Source: an uncultured Eubacteriales bacterium
GTDB taxonomy: Bacteria > Bacillota_A > Clostridia > Oscillospirales > Acutalibacteraceae
DNA length: 20,666 nucleotides
Reading direction: 5' to 3'
Assembly: GCA_934454005.1 (NCBI GenBank)
Contig: CAKSGI010000014.1
Span: 1-20,666 of the forward strand
The position numbers and the translations under genes are program-made. Below the pieces are notes generated by a model. The model had not been told where the DNA came from. It saw nothing but the letters and a program-made list of their open reading frames with translations, and made no database searches. How positions within the stretch are numbered: position 1 is the first letter of the stretch; every line of letters begins with the position of its first letter. This document shows positions 1 to 8,246 of the stretch, piece by piece.

Positions 1-1018
1 CTATATTAACTTTTATATATTGGTCTCCTCTGCCTTTTCCTCTTAAGTGAGGTATTCCCTTACCCTTAAGCTTAAATATATCTCCAACTTGAGTCCCCTC
101 ATGTATACTATAACTTACCTTCCCATCTAATGTTGGAACCGTAAGTTCAGCACCTAGTGCTGCTTGAGCAAAAGTTATTGGAACTTCACACCAAACATCA
201 TCACCCTTACGCTCAAACATAGGATGAGGTCTGACATTTATAAACACATGCAAATCTCCAGATGGCCCACCATTAATTCCAGAGTTTCCTTTACCAGCAA
301 CCCTCAAAACCTGATCGTTATCAATTCCTGCTGGAATATCTACCTGTACAGTTCTCTTTACTCTAACTCTTCCATTGCCACCACAATTCCTACAGGGTTT
401 CTCTATGATAGTTCCCTTTCCACGACAAGTATCACAAGGCCTACTACTCTGCATAACACCAAAAGGCGTCCTTTGTGTCACCTGAACCTGCCCCGTTCCA
501 TGACACGTTGGGCACGTCTTAGGAGATGTCCCAGCCTCTGCTCCAGAGCCAGAGCACTTACTACAAGTTTCTATATTATGGTATGTAACTTCCTTTTTAC
601 ATCCCTTTGCAGACTCCTCAAACGATATATTTACAGTTGATTCTGTATCACTACCCTTTCTTGGTGCATTTGGATTAGCTCTTCGCCTACCAGTTCCTCC
701 AAATCCGCCAAAAAAGCTATTAAATATATCACCTAAATCTATATCTTGGCCAAATGGACTCCCCCCTGTTGGTCCTGCACCATAACTTGGGTCTACTCCT
801 GCATGACCAAATTGATCATATCTGGCTCTTTTTTCCTTATCAGATAAAACTTCATATGCTTCATTCACTTCTTTAAATCTATTTTCTGCTTCTTTATTGT
901 TCGGATTTAAATCTGGATGATACTTTTTTGCAAGTTTTCTATAAGCTTTTTTTATTTCATCTTCCGAAGCATTTTTAGGCACACCCATAACATCATAAAA
1001 ATCTCTTTTTTCTGCCAA
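1..1018 (-). CDS. dnaJ: Chaperone protein DnaJ (Hsp40), C-terminus cut by window edge
   Basis: Co-chaperone that delivers unfolded clients to DnaK and stimulates its ATPase; cytoplasmic. About 339 codons are present and the usual length is about 380, so roughly the last 40 residues lie outside the window. Translation of the minus strand shows, in order, a J domain with the HPD motif (KYHPDLN), a Gly/Phe-rich linker, four zinc-binding repeats ([32 protein letters not shown]), and the start of the C-terminal substrate-binding domain (PTLDGKV, then [14 protein letters not shown]). The reading starts at TTG (1016-1018): an AGGAG lies 9 bases upstream and the product begins [10 protein letters not shown], as DnaJ proteins do. 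No ATG is suitably placed. It is last in the visible hrcA-grpE-dnaK-dnaJ order, 82 bp after dnaK, with a hairpin in the gap. Confidence 0.97.
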   Translation of the reverse strand, partial: MAEKRDFYDVMGVPKNASEDEIKKAYRKLAKKYHPDLNPNNKEAENRFKEVNEAYEVLSDKEKRARYDQFGHAGVDPSYGAGPTGGSPFGQDIDLGDIFNSFFGGFGGTGRRRANPNAPRKGSDTESTVNISFEESAKGCKKEVTYHNIETCSKCSGSGAEAGTSPKTCPTCHGTGQVQVTQRTPFGVMQSSRPCDTCRGKGTIIEKPCRNCGGNGRVRVKRTVQVDIPAGIDNDQVLRVAGKGNSGINGGPSGDLHVFINVRPHPMFERKGDDVWCEVPITFAQAALGAELTVPTLDGKVSYSIHEGTQVGDIFKLKGKGIPHLRGKGRGDQYIKVNI

Positions 1019-1052
1019 AAATTACCACTCCTACATCTTTTTAATAAAGTTA

Positions 1053-1084
1053 TTATGCTATACGGGAAATTCCGTATAGCATAA
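1053..1084 (-). promoter_or_regulatory. Perfect 13-bp stem-loop in the dnaK-dnaJ gap
   Basis: The arms TTATGCTATACGG (1053-1065) and CCGTATAGCATAA (1072-1084) are exact inverse complements around a 6-base loop. No uninterrupted T-run follows on the minus strand, so it does not look like a complete intrinsic terminator. It sits between the dnaK stop and the dnaJ ribosome binding site. It could be a partial attenuator, an mRNA processing site or a 3' stabiliser of the dnaK message; that role is inference. Confidence 0.75.
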
Positions 1085-1100
1085 CATGCTCTTATCGCAA

Positions 1101-2933
1101 TTAATTATTGTCTACATCCTTATAGTCAGCATCATATACATTATTATCTGAATTTTCAGCAGCTTGTGTATCGCTTTGAGCTTGAGCTGATTGATCTGGA
1201 GTTGCCTGTTTGTAAAGTTTTGAAGAAACTTCATACATTACTTTTTGTAAATCATCTATACCCTTTCTTATGGCTTCGATATCGTTAGATTTACTTGTTT
1301 CTTTTAATTCAGATACTTTTTGATTTAGATTCTGTTTGTCATCCTCTGGTATTTTATCTGCACTATCAGATATAAGTTTTTCTACAGAATAACAAAGATT
1401 ATCAGCTTCATTTTTTACATCTATCTCTTCTCTACGTTTTTTATCTTCTGCAGCAAATTTCTCAGCATCTTTAACTGCTTTATCTATATCATCTTTAGAC
1501 ATATTTGTGCTAGATGTAATTGTGATATTTTGTTCTTTACCTGTACCTAAATCTTTTGCATAAACATTTACTATACCATTAGCATCTATATCAAACGTTA
1601 CTTCTATTTGCGGAATTCCTCTTGGTGCTGGAGCAATACCATCTAACTTAAATAGGCCTAGTTGTTTATTGTCTCTAGCGAACTCTCTTTCTCCTTGCAA
1701 TACATTAATTTCAACTTGTGTTTGACCATCTGCCGCAGTTGAGAATATCTGACTCTTTTTAGTTGGAATTGTTGTATTTCTTTCTATTATTTTTGTCATG
1801 ACTCCACCCATAGTTTCAACACCAAGTGATAATGGTGTAACATCAAGGAGTAGTAATCCATCAACCTCTCCGCCTAAAACACCTGCCTGAATAGCAGCAC
1901 CAATAGCTACACACTCATCAGGATTTATACCTTTAAATGGATCCTTCTTTGTAAATTTCTTTACAGCTTCTTGGACCGCCGGAATTCTAGATGAGCCTCC
2001 AACCATAAGCACCTTATCTACTTGATCTATAGATAAACCCGAATCTTGCAATGCCTGGCGAACGGGTCCCATAGTTCCCTCAACTAAATCAGATGTAAGT
2101 TCATTAAATTTAGCTCTTGTTAATGTAAGATCCAAATGTTTAGGTCCTGTTGCATCTGCTGTTATAAAAGGAAGATTTATCGCTGTTGATGTAACACCAG
2201 ATAATTCTATTTTTGCTTTTTCTGCAGCTTCCTTTAATCTTTGCATAGCCATTTTGTCAGAGCTTAAATCTATGCCAGATTCAGCCTTGAATGAACTTAC
2301 AAGCCAATCGATTACTCTTTGGTCAAAATCGTCTCCACCTAAACGGTTATTACCTGCTGTTGCTAGAACTTCTTGAACGCCATCTCCCATTTCGATAATA
2401 GATACGTCAAAAGTTCCTCCTCCTAAGTCGTATACCATAATCTTTTGATCATTTTCTTTATCTATTCCATAAGATAAAGCAGCTGCTGTAGGTTCGTTAA
2501 TTATACGTTTAACATCTAATCCTGCAATTTTACCTGCATCTTTTGTTGCTTGTCGTTGAGCATCTGTAAAATATGCAGGTACAGTTATAACTGCTTGTGT
2601 TACCTTTTCACCTAGATAAGCCTCTGCATCTGATTTTAATTTTTGCAAAATCATTGCTGATATTTCTTGAGGTGAATAATCCTTATCATCTATTTTAGTT
2701 TTATGATTTGTACCCATCTCTCTTTTTATAGAAGAAATAGTTCTATCTGGATTGGTAATTGCCTGACGTTTTGCACCCTGGCCCACCATTCTTTCACCTG
2801 TTTTAGAAAAAGCTACAACTGATGGTGTTGTTCTAGTTCCTTCTGCGTTTGTTATAACTTTAGGCTCACCACCTTCGATAACTGCTACACATGAATTAGT
2901 TGTTCCTAAGTCTATTCCTATTGTTTTTGACAT
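1101..2933 (-). CDS. dnaK: Molecular chaperone DnaK (Hsp70)
   Basis: ATP-dependent chaperone that binds exposed hydrophobic segments of client proteins, working with DnaJ and the nucleotide exchange factor GrpE in the cytoplasm. The 610-residue product is full length. It has the phosphate-1 motif [10 protein letters not shown] (5-14), [19 protein letters not shown] near 121-139, the phosphate-2 motif [12 protein letters not shown] (168-179), the interdomain linker [12 protein letters not shown] near 360-371, a substrate-binding domain to about 500, a helical lid and an acidic disordered tail ending [10 protein letters not shown]. The start is ATG with a strong GGAGGAGA ribosome binding site, the only ATG start among the four genes of this operon. 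It lies 44 bp after grpE. Expression should be controlled by HrcA at the upstream CIRCE element. Confidence 0.99.
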   Translation of the reverse strand: MSKTIGIDLGTTNSCVAVIEGGEPKVITNAEGTRTTPSVVAFSKTGERMVGQGAKRQAITNPDRTISSIKREMGTNHKTKIDDKDYSPQEISAMILQKLKSDAEAYLGEKVTQAVITVPAYFTDAQRQATKDAGKIAGLDVKRIINEPTAAALSYGIDKENDQKIMVYDLGGGTFDVSIIEMGDGVQEVLATAGNNRLGGDDFDQRVIDWLVSSFKAESGIDLSSDKMAMQRLKEAAEKAKIELSGVTSTAINLPFITADATGPKHLDLTLTRAKFNELTSDLVEGTMGPVRQALQDSGLSIDQVDKVLMVGGSSRIPAVQEAVKKFTKKDPFKGINPDECVAIGAAIQAGVLGGEVDGLLLLDVTPLSLGVETMGGVMTKIIERNTTIPTKKSQIFSTAADGQTQVEINVLQGEREFARDNKQLGLFKLDGIAPAPRGIPQIEVTFDIDANGIVNVYAKDLGTGKEQNITITSSTNMSKDDIDKAVKDAEKFAAEDKKRREEIDVKNEADNLCYSVEKLISDSADKIPEDDKQNLNQKVSELKETSKSNDIEAIRKGIDDLQKVMYEVSSKLYKQATPDQSAQAQSDTQAAENSDNNVYDADYKDVDNN

Positions 2934-2977
2934 AATAAAATCTCCTCCAAATTTTAAGTATTATATATAAATTAATA

Positions 2978-3538
2978 TTAATTTGCTGCTTGAACCATAG
3001 CATATCTTACTATCTTATCAGATATTCTATATCCCTTTTGGAATACTTCTGATACTACATTCTCTTCTAGATCGTCATTTTCTATATGTGAAACAGCATT
3101 ATGAATATCAGGATCAAACTTATCTCCTTTTTTTCCAAAAGATTCCACTCCTAAAGTTTTAAAAGAATCTAAAAGCTGATTTTGAATAAGTTCAAACCCT
3201 TTTCTATACTCCTCATCGGCTGTATCGATAGATTGCATTGCTCTTTCTAAACTATCAGCTATTGGCAATATAGCAGATACCGCAAAAGCTGTTGCATCAG
3301 AATATATCATCGTTTTTTCTTTTTCTGTCCTTTTTCTATAATTATCATATTCAGCTGCAGTCCTAAGTAATACATTAGTTTTTGATTCTAAATCTTTTTC
3401 TAGTTTTTTGATTTTTTCCAATAATTCATTATCCTTATTGTTTAAATTAGTTTTGTCATCTTTTTCTTCATTTAAACTTTCCTCTTGGTCTAATTCAATT
3501 TCTTCCGATTTAACATTACTTTTTTTTTCTTTACTCAA
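2978..3538 (-). CDS. grpE: Nucleotide exchange factor GrpE
   Basis: Releases ADP from DnaK so that the chaperone cycle can continue; normally a cytoplasmic homodimer. The 186-residue product has a highly charged, presumably disordered N-terminus (about 1-35), then a long heptad-like helix (LLEKIKKLEKDLESK) with the family signature AAEYDNYRKRTEKEK near 60-75. The C-terminal beta domain carries GVESFGKKGDKFDPDIHNAV and VFQKGYRISDKIVRYAMV. The start is TTG (3536-3538), preceded by AAAGGGG at 8-9 bases; no in-frame ATG lies close by. It follows hrcA by 39 bp and precedes dnaK, the usual Firmicutes order. Confidence 0.98.
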   Translation of the reverse strand: MSKEKKSNVKSEEIELDQEESLNEEKDDKTNLNNKDNELLEKIKKLEKDLESKTNVLLRTAAEYDNYRKRTEKEKTMIYSDATAFAVSAILPIADSLERAMQSIDTADEEYRKGFELIQNQLLDSFKTLGVESFGKKGDKFDPDIHNAVSHIENDDLEENVVSEVFQKGYRISDKIVRYAMVQAAN

Positions 3539-3577
3539 ACTATGTTTTCCCCTTTCTTAATAAAAATTATATATTAA

Positions 3578-4612
3578 TTAAGTATCAAGAATATTAGATA
3601 GTAGTTTTCCAACTGTTCTAGTAATATATTCAAGATTCGTAATTGCTCTTTTATAATTCATTCTTATTGGCCCTATTATTGCTATAGCCCCAGCCTCTTT
3701 TCCAGAGATACTATATCTAGATACTATAATGCTAGAATCTGCAAGCTCTGGTCTTTCACTTTCTAAGCCTACCATAACATTTGTTTTGGCTCCTTTATCC
3801 TGGAAGATAAGCTTTATTATCTCATCTCTATCACTTAAAAACTCGATAATTTTTCTAGTATCATCAACATCAAAATTCTGCGAAAACAACAAATTATTTT
3901 GGCCATCTAAATTTATCGATGCACTCATTATTTCTTTTGAAGATAAAAGTATAGATTCAAACACCGGTAAAATTAAATCAGATATCTCATCTAAGGTTAA
4001 TAAAATTTTATTTATAAACTCTAATGTTATAGAAGCAACCGGCACTCCAACAAATTTATCATTTGTTATACAATAAAAAAGCTTTAATATATCGTTTGTT
4101 ATCTCATAATTGCTTCTAAATAGTTTATTTTTAATAAGGCCTGTAGATGTTATGATAACAATCATAGCATTAAACCTACCAGTTTGAACAAAATCTATCT
4201 TTCTTATTACTGAATTATCTTCTGGTGGAGCTGTTGATATCGCTATAAATCTAGTTATTTCTGCAAGTACTTGTGAGGCCTCTTCTAATAAATGCTCAGG
4301 ATCATATGCAGATGATAAACCTCTATTTATTAACTCTTTATCAATATTAGAAATATGCAAAAAATCTTGATGTTTCAAATTGTTTATATACTTTCTATAT
4401 CCCAATTGCGAGGGAATCCTTCCAGCAGACGTATGCGGTTGTTCTAAGAAACCCATGTCCTCCAAAAGTGACATATCATTTCTAATTGTAGCTGGTGAAA
4501 CAGAAATATCAAGAAAATCACACACAGCTTTAGAGGAAACCGGCTCCCCTGTTTGTATATATATATCTACTATAGCATCTAAAACCTTTAATCTTCGGTT
4601 TTCTAAGCTCAA
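3578..4612 (-). CDS. hrcA: Heat-inducible transcription repressor HrcA
   Basis: Repressor that binds the CIRCE inverted repeat and shuts off class I heat-shock genes; its activity depends on the GroE chaperonin in studied Firmicutes. The chosen start is TTG at 4610-4612, giving 344 residues beginning MSLENRRLKVLDAIV, as the family does. AGAGGTGAT lies about 7 bases upstream of it. A GTG three codons earlier (4619-4621) overlaps that ribosome binding site and is less likely. An N-terminal winged-helix DNA-binding domain covers about 1-75, with SPATIRNDMSLLEDMGFLE and the following HTSAGRIPSQLGYR. The remainder is the effector/dimerisation domain, including VMVGLESERPELADSSIIV and a C-terminal GAIAIIGPIRMNYKRAI. 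It is the first gene of the operon, with promoter and CIRCE immediately upstream. Confidence 0.97.
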   Translation of the reverse strand: MSLENRRLKVLDAIVDIYIQTGEPVSSKAVCDFLDISVSPATIRNDMSLLEDMGFLEQPHTSAGRIPSQLGYRKYINNLKHQDFLHISNIDKELINRGLSSAYDPEHLLEEASQVLAEITRFIAISTAPPEDNSVIRKIDFVQTGRFNAMIVIITSTGLIKNKLFRSNYEITNDILKLFYCITNDKFVGVPVASITLEFINKILLTLDEISDLILPVFESILLSSKEIMSASINLDGQNNLLFSQNFDVDDTRKIIEFLSDRDEIIKLIFQDKGAKTNVMVGLESERPELADSSIIVSRYSISGKEAGAIAIIGPIRMNYKRAITNLEYITRTVGKLLSNILDT

Positions 4613-4689
4613 AAATATCACCTCTTTGCCATAGTTAATACCAGATTAAACAGGATAAATCATTATTATAAATACCAGTTTTTTCAAAG

Positions 4690-4716
4690 TTAGCACTCTA
4701 AGCTCAAGAGTGCTAA
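4690..4716. promoter_or_regulatory. CIRCE operator (HrcA binding site)
   Basis: Perfect match to the consensus TTAGCACTC-N9-GAGTGCTAA: arms at 4690-4698 and 4708-4716 with a 9-base spacer. It lies just downstream of the likely hrcA transcription start, where HrcA binding blocks transcription and the arms can also form a hairpin in the leader mRNA. Confidence 0.98.
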
Positions 4717-4727
4717 TCTATATTTTT

Positions 4728-4756
4728 AATTTACCACTTATTTATAAATTTGTCAA
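4728..4756 (-). promoter_or_regulatory. Sigma-A-type promoter of the hrcA-grpE-dnaK-dnaJ operon
   Basis: On the minus strand a perfect TTGACA -35 (4756-4751) is separated by 17 bases from TAAATT (4733-4728, 4 of 6 to TATAAT). Transcription would start near 4721, directly abutting the CIRCE operator. Confidence 0.8.
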
Positions 4757-4869
4757 GTAGTTAAATTACAAATTAAAATAATAAATATTTATTTGTTTAG
4801 GAATTAATAAATTTATCGAAAAATTTCTGCATTATTAATAAAAGCTTTAAGATAATTGTATCGTTAAAC

Positions 4870-4898
4870 TTGACATAGAAACCCTAGTTTTATATAAT
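4870..4898 (+). promoter_or_regulatory. Sigma-A-type promoter of greA-lysS
   Basis: Perfect TTGACA (4870-4875), 17-base spacer, perfect TATAAT (4893-4898), about 50 bases before the greA start codon. It is divergent from the heat-shock operon promoter, about 115 bp away. Confidence 0.88.
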
Positions 4899-4946
4899 AT
4901 TACTATTATTTTGAATAGTTTAATAGGCTTAAAAGGTGGTATATAG

Positions 4947-5420
4947 ATGGAAAAACAAATTTTGCTCACTGAAGATGGGTTAAAAGCTTTAGAAAATGAA
5001 CTAGAAGAGCTAAAAACTGTTAAAAGAAGGGAAATTGCAGAAAAAATTAAAGTTGCACTCTCTTTTGGAGATCTTTCTGAAAACAGTGAATACGACGAAG
5101 CAAAAAATGATCAGGCAATGGTGGAATCTAGAATTGCAACTATAGAAAAAATGCTTAAAAATGTTAAAATTATAGATGAACAAGAACTTAGCACAGATAT
5201 CATAAATGTTGGAACAAAGGTACGTCTGCATGATATTGAATTCGATGAAACATGCGATTACAAAATAGTTGGATCAAATGAAGCAAATCCGGATGAGGGA
5301 AAAATATCCGATGAATCTCCTGTTGGTTCTGCTCTACTTGGACATAAGGTCGGAGACAGAATTGAGGTTGAAACTCCGGGAGGAATTATAGAATATGACG
5401 TTGTAGAAATCTCTAAATAA
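4947..5420 (+). CDS. greA: Transcription elongation factor GreA
   Basis: Rescues backtracked RNA polymerase by stimulating cleavage of the 3' end of the transcript; it acts through the secondary channel of the polymerase. The 157-residue product is the family's normal length. The N-terminal coiled-coil hairpin (about 1-76) bears the acidic tip in [19 protein letters not shown], where D42 and E45 are the catalytic-tip acids. The C-terminal FKBP-like domain contains [18 protein letters not shown] and ETPGG. The start is ATG with AAGGTGG upstream, behind a near-consensus promoter. It lies 36 bp ahead of lysS with no terminator between, so the two are probably co-transcribed, as is common in Clostridia. 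Confidence 0.98.
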   Translation: MEKQILLTEDGLKALENELEELKTVKRREIAEKIKVALSFGDLSENSEYDEAKNDQAMVESRIATIEKMLKNVKIIDEQELSTDIINVGTKVRLHDIEFDETCDYKIVGSNEANPDEGKISDESPVGSALLGHKVGDRIEVETPGGIIEYDVVEISK

Positions 5421-5456
5421 AAAATCGTGTAGTAGATAGTGAAAGGGAGTTTATTA

Positions 5457-6959
5457 ATGGCTGATAACAAAAATGATCAGATAAATACAGAAGAAGATAT
5501 AAGCGAATTGCTTAAAATTAGAAGAGATAAATTAGACTCACTAAAAAAAGAAGGAAATGACCCTTTTGAAATAACCGTATCCAACAGAGATTCATATGCA
5601 CAAAAAGTAAAGGATAACTTTGAAAAACTTGAAGGTCAAGATGTCTGTGTATCTGGTAGAATAATGAGTTGGAGAGATATGGGAAAAGCATCATTTCTTG
5701 ATATTCACGACGTTACAGGTCGTATACAAATATATGTTAGAATAGATGATGTTGGAGAAGATGTATATAAATCTATGTCTAAATGGGATATTGGAGATAT
5801 TGCTGAAGTTAAAGGTTTTGTATTTAAAACTAGAAGAGGCGAAATTTCTATACATGCAAAGGAAATTAAACTTCTTTCAAAGTCACTTTTACCTTTACCT
5901 GAAAAATTCCATGGTTTAAAAGATACAGATTTAAGATATCGTCAAAGATATGTTGATTTAATGGTAAACCCTGATGTGAAAAATAATTTTATAAATAGAA
6001 GCACAGTGATTAAAACCATTAGAAAATTCCTTGATGATAAAGGATATATAGAAGTTGAAACTCCTATATTAAACACCATACCTGGCGGAGCAACTGCAAG
6101 ACCTTTTATTACTCATCACAACACTTTAAACTTAGATCTTTATTTAAGAATAGCCCCTGAATTATATCTAAAAAGACTTATAGTTGGTGGAATGGAAAAA
6201 GTTTATGAAATAGGTAGACTTTTTAGAAATGAAGGAATGTCTGTAAAACACAATCCTGAGTTTACAACTATAGAACTTTATGAAGCCTATACAGATTATA
6301 ATGGTATGATGAAACTTACAGAAAATATGATAAATGAATGTGCAAAGGTCGTCTGTGGAACAGATAAAATTACTTATCAAGGGGAACAAATAGATCTCTC
6401 TACTCCATTTAAGCGCATAACAATGATAGATGCTGTAAAAGAGTATACGGGAATAGACTTTAAAGAATTTATAGGGGATACCAAAAAAGCCAAAGAAATT
6501 GCTGAATCTTTACATCTAGAAATAAAACCAACAGATACCTGGGGAGATATATTAAATCTTGTATTTGAAGAAAAAGTTGAAGAGAACCTTGTTCAACCTA
6601 CATTCATATATGATTATCCTGTAGAGGTCTCTCCCCTCACCAAAAGAAAAAAAGATCAACCAGAACTCGTCGAAAGATTTGAACTATTTATAACCAGAAG
6701 AGAATTAGCTAATGCATATTCTGAGCTTAATGATCCAATAGATCAACGTGAACGTTTTATGCACCAAATGGAACTCAGAAAAGCCGGCAATGACGAGGCA
6801 AATATGATAGATGAGGATTTTTTGACATCACTTGAATACGGAATGGCACCAACTGGTGGTATGGGAATGGGAATTGATAGACTAGTTATGCTTTTAACAG
6901 ACAGTGCATCAATTAGAGATGTCATAATATTCCCGACAATGAAACCTTTAGACAAATAA
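5457..6959 (+). CDS. lysS: Lysine--tRNA ligase, class II
   Basis: Charges tRNA-Lys with lysine using ATP; cytoplasmic homodimer. The chosen start is ATG at 5457, with AAGGGAG at 5443-5449 about 7 bases upstream, giving 500 residues. A GTG at 5439 falls upstream of that site and is unlikely. The N-terminal OB-fold anticodon-binding domain covers about 60-150 ([19 protein letters not shown]). The class II catalytic domain follows, with motif 1 near 183-205 ([17 protein letters not shown]), motif 2 near 254-278 (RLFRNEG then [14 protein letters not shown]) and motif 3 [13 protein letters not shown] near 468-480. No obvious strong terminator follows the gene; the next 190 bp hold short dyads and a repeat. 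Confidence 0.98.
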   Translation: MADNKNDQINTEEDISELLKIRRDKLDSLKKEGNDPFEITVSNRDSYAQKVKDNFEKLEGQDVCVSGRIMSWRDMGKASFLDIHDVTGRIQIYVRIDDVGEDVYKSMSKWDIGDIAEVKGFVFKTRRGEISIHAKEIKLLSKSLLPLPEKFHGLKDTDLRYRQRYVDLMVNPDVKNNFINRSTVIKTIRKFLDDKGYIEVETPILNTIPGGATARPFITHHNTLNLDLYLRIAPELYLKRLIVGGMEKVYEIGRLFRNEGMSVKHNPEFTTIELYEAYTDYNGMMKLTENMINECAKVVCGTDKITYQGEQIDLSTPFKRITMIDAVKEYTGIDFKEFIGDTKKAKEIAESLHLEIKPTDTWGDILNLVFEEKVEENLVQPTFIYDYPVEVSPLTKRKKDQPELVERFELFITRRELANAYSELNDPIDQRERFMHQMELRKAGNDEANMIDEDFLTSLEYGMAPTGGMGMGIDRLVMLLTDSASIRDVIIFPTMKPLDK

Positions 6960-6960
6960 A

Positions 6961-7012
6961 AAACACCGAAAACCTAGTGTTTATTCGGGTCCCGAAACTT
7001 CTGGAAGTCCAG
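6961..7012 (+). other. Three consecutive short dyads after lysS
   Basis: AAACAC/GTGTTT (6961-6966 and 6977-6982), TTCGGG-T-CCCGAA (6984-6996) and CTGGA-AG-TCCAG (7001-7012) follow each other within 52 bp of the lysS stop. None is followed by a T-run, so a normal intrinsic terminator is not evident. Function unknown. Confidence 0.45.
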
Positions 7013-7033
7013 ATAAACAGCAATTTGAACATC

Positions 7034-7148
7034 AAATTTACACCGTTTGATGCTCAAATCGGTACAAGCAAGAAAAAATCGTACAATAAAAAAAGTTGGC
7101 AATCCCAACCGGGATTGCCTATTTTCTAAAATAAACTGAAATGTAAAT
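7034..7148 (+). repeat. Intergenic repeat copy 1, with terminal hairpin
   Basis: About 115 bp, matching 8102-8217 at roughly 85-90% by eye with a few small gaps. Shared blocks include AAATTTACACC, CAAGCAAGAAAAAATCGTAC and CCAACCGGGATTGCC. Upstream of it, TTTGAACATCAAA and TTTGATGCTCAAA (7024-7036 and 7046-7058) form a near-perfect inverted pair that is poorly kept in copy 2. It ends just before the ribosome binding site of the membrane-protein gene. It contains no plausible gene. Confidence 0.8.
7098..7119 (+). terminator. 9-bp hairpin within repeat copy 1, terminator-like
   Basis: GGCAATCCC (7098-7106) pairs exactly with GGGATTGCC (7111-7119) around the loop AACC. On the plus strand it is followed by TATTTTCT, a weak tail. 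On the minus strand it is followed by AACTTTTTTT, a better tail. It may end lysS transcription, but the duplicate at 8170-8189 shows it belongs to the repeat unit rather than to lysS. Confidence 0.55.
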
Positions 7149-7172
7149 TATAATTTACGGAGGACAATGACA

Positions 7173-8048
7173 ATGATTTTGAATAAAATAAAAAAATTAT
7201 TTGGCGGACTTAACTTGACCTGGCCAAAGTTAATTGTTTTTTCAATTATCGCAGGTGCATATACTGCAATTATGGAAATATTACCGGTAACTAATGATAC
7301 TTCATTCGCAGACATAAGGGCAACCTTTGAAGTGTGGATTCTGTTTGGAATATTAATTATTATGAACAGCAAATCCCCAATTGATTCAGCATCAAAATGT
7401 TTTGTGTTCTTCTTAATAAGTCAACCTCTTATATATCTGATTCAAGCTCCTTTTAACAGTATGGGTTTTGACTTTTTTCAAGCCTATGGACCCTGGTTTA
7501 TATGTACACTCTTTACTTTCCCAATGGGGTTTATTGGCTATTTTATGAAAAAAAATAAATGGTGGGGATTATTCATATTAACACCTATATTATTACTACT
7601 GGGGGGGCTCTTGTCTCATTACATAATAGAAATTCCATTTACATTTCCTTTTCACTTATTAACTATCTTGTTTTGTTTTACTACATTATTGTTATATCCA
7701 TTATGTATATTTAGTAATAAAAAGGTTAAAATTGCAGGAGTTATAATTAGCACTATAATTATTTTTGTTATGCTCACTATAGCATTTATATACAGACCTG
7801 TATATAACACTACAATTTTGGTTTCTAATAATGATGTGTTTTTTGATGAAAAATGCAATGCGTATTTAGAAAATGATGCAATTGGTAAAGTTAATATAGA
7901 ATACAATGAAACCTTCGAACGCTATGTGATAAATGCAGGTTTTACAAGGAAAGGAAAAACTAACTTAATAATTGTAGATGAAAATGATAAGAAAACTGTA
8001 TATGAACTTAGTGTAGGTCATAATACCTATGATAAACGCAAAAAATAA
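7173..8048 (+). CDS. Multi-pass membrane protein with C-terminal beta-rich domain, unknown function
   Basis: I do not recognise this 291-residue protein. ATG at 7173 is preferred over ATG at 7167 because GGAGG (7159-7163) then has a 9-base rather than a 3-base spacing. About seven hydrophobic segments fill residues 19-206, for example LIVFSIIAGAYTAIMEIL, FVFFLISQPLIYLI, FILTPILLLLGGLLS and VIISTIIIFVMLTIAFIY. A soluble tail of about 85 residues follows. Its ending, GKTNLIIVDENDKKTVYELSV, alternates polar and hydrophobic residues in the way bacterial Ig-like repeats do, so a small beta-sandwich is plausible; this is inference. The gene stands alone between two copies of the ~115-bp repeat. With the next gene and the ProX remnant it forms an accessory patch between lysS and the lipoprotein gene. 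Confidence 0.8.
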   Translation: MILNKIKKLFGGLNLTWPKLIVFSIIAGAYTAIMEILPVTNDTSFADIRATFEVWILFGILIIMNSKSPIDSASKCFVFFLISQPLIYLIQAPFNSMGFDFFQAYGPWFICTLFTFPMGFIGYFMKKNKWWGLFILTPILLLLGGLLSHYIIEIPFTFPFHLLTILFCFTTLLLYPLCIFSNKKVKIAGVIISTIIIFVMLTIAFIYRPVYNTTILVSNNDVFFDEKCNAYLENDAIGKVNIEYNETFERYVINAGFTRKGKTNLIIVDENDKKTVYELSVGHNTYDKRKK

Positions 8049-8101
8049 GATACTACTCTTAGCAAATAAGTGCGAATATCATATACTATTTAAACTTGTC
8101 A

Positions 8102-8217
8102 AAATTTACACCACTTGATGTTCAAATCGGCACAAGCAAGAAAAAATCGTACAATTAAAAAAGAGTAGGCAATTCCAACCGGGATTGCCCATTTTTAAAA
8201 CAAACAGAAATACAAAT
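8102..8217 (+). repeat. Intergenic repeat copy 2, with terminal hairpin
   Basis: Direct repeat of 7034-7148. Its hairpin GGCAATTCC (from 8168) against GGGATTGCC differs from copy 1 by one C-to-T change in the left arm, which still pairs as U-G in plus-strand RNA. It ends about 12 bases before the ribosome binding site of the cysteine-rich gene, so both copies hold the same position relative to the following gene. Confidence 0.8.
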
Positions 8218-8246
8218 CGGGATTTTAATAAGGAGTGAAAAGAGAA

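Noticed and set aside
164..640. Open frame of 158 codons on the plus strand
   Set aside because: It is antisense to dnaJ, whose zinc-finger and J-domain motifs are unmistakable on the minus strand.
6984..7012. Possible tRNA remnant, because of TTCGGGTCCCGAA
   Set aside because: No acceptor, D or anticodon arm can be folded around it; it is just a short palindrome.
7034..8217. The two direct repeats as a CRISPR array or integron attC sites
   Set aside because: There are only two copies nearly 1 kb apart, with genes between them and no cas or integrase gene; the repeat also lacks the attC end motifs.
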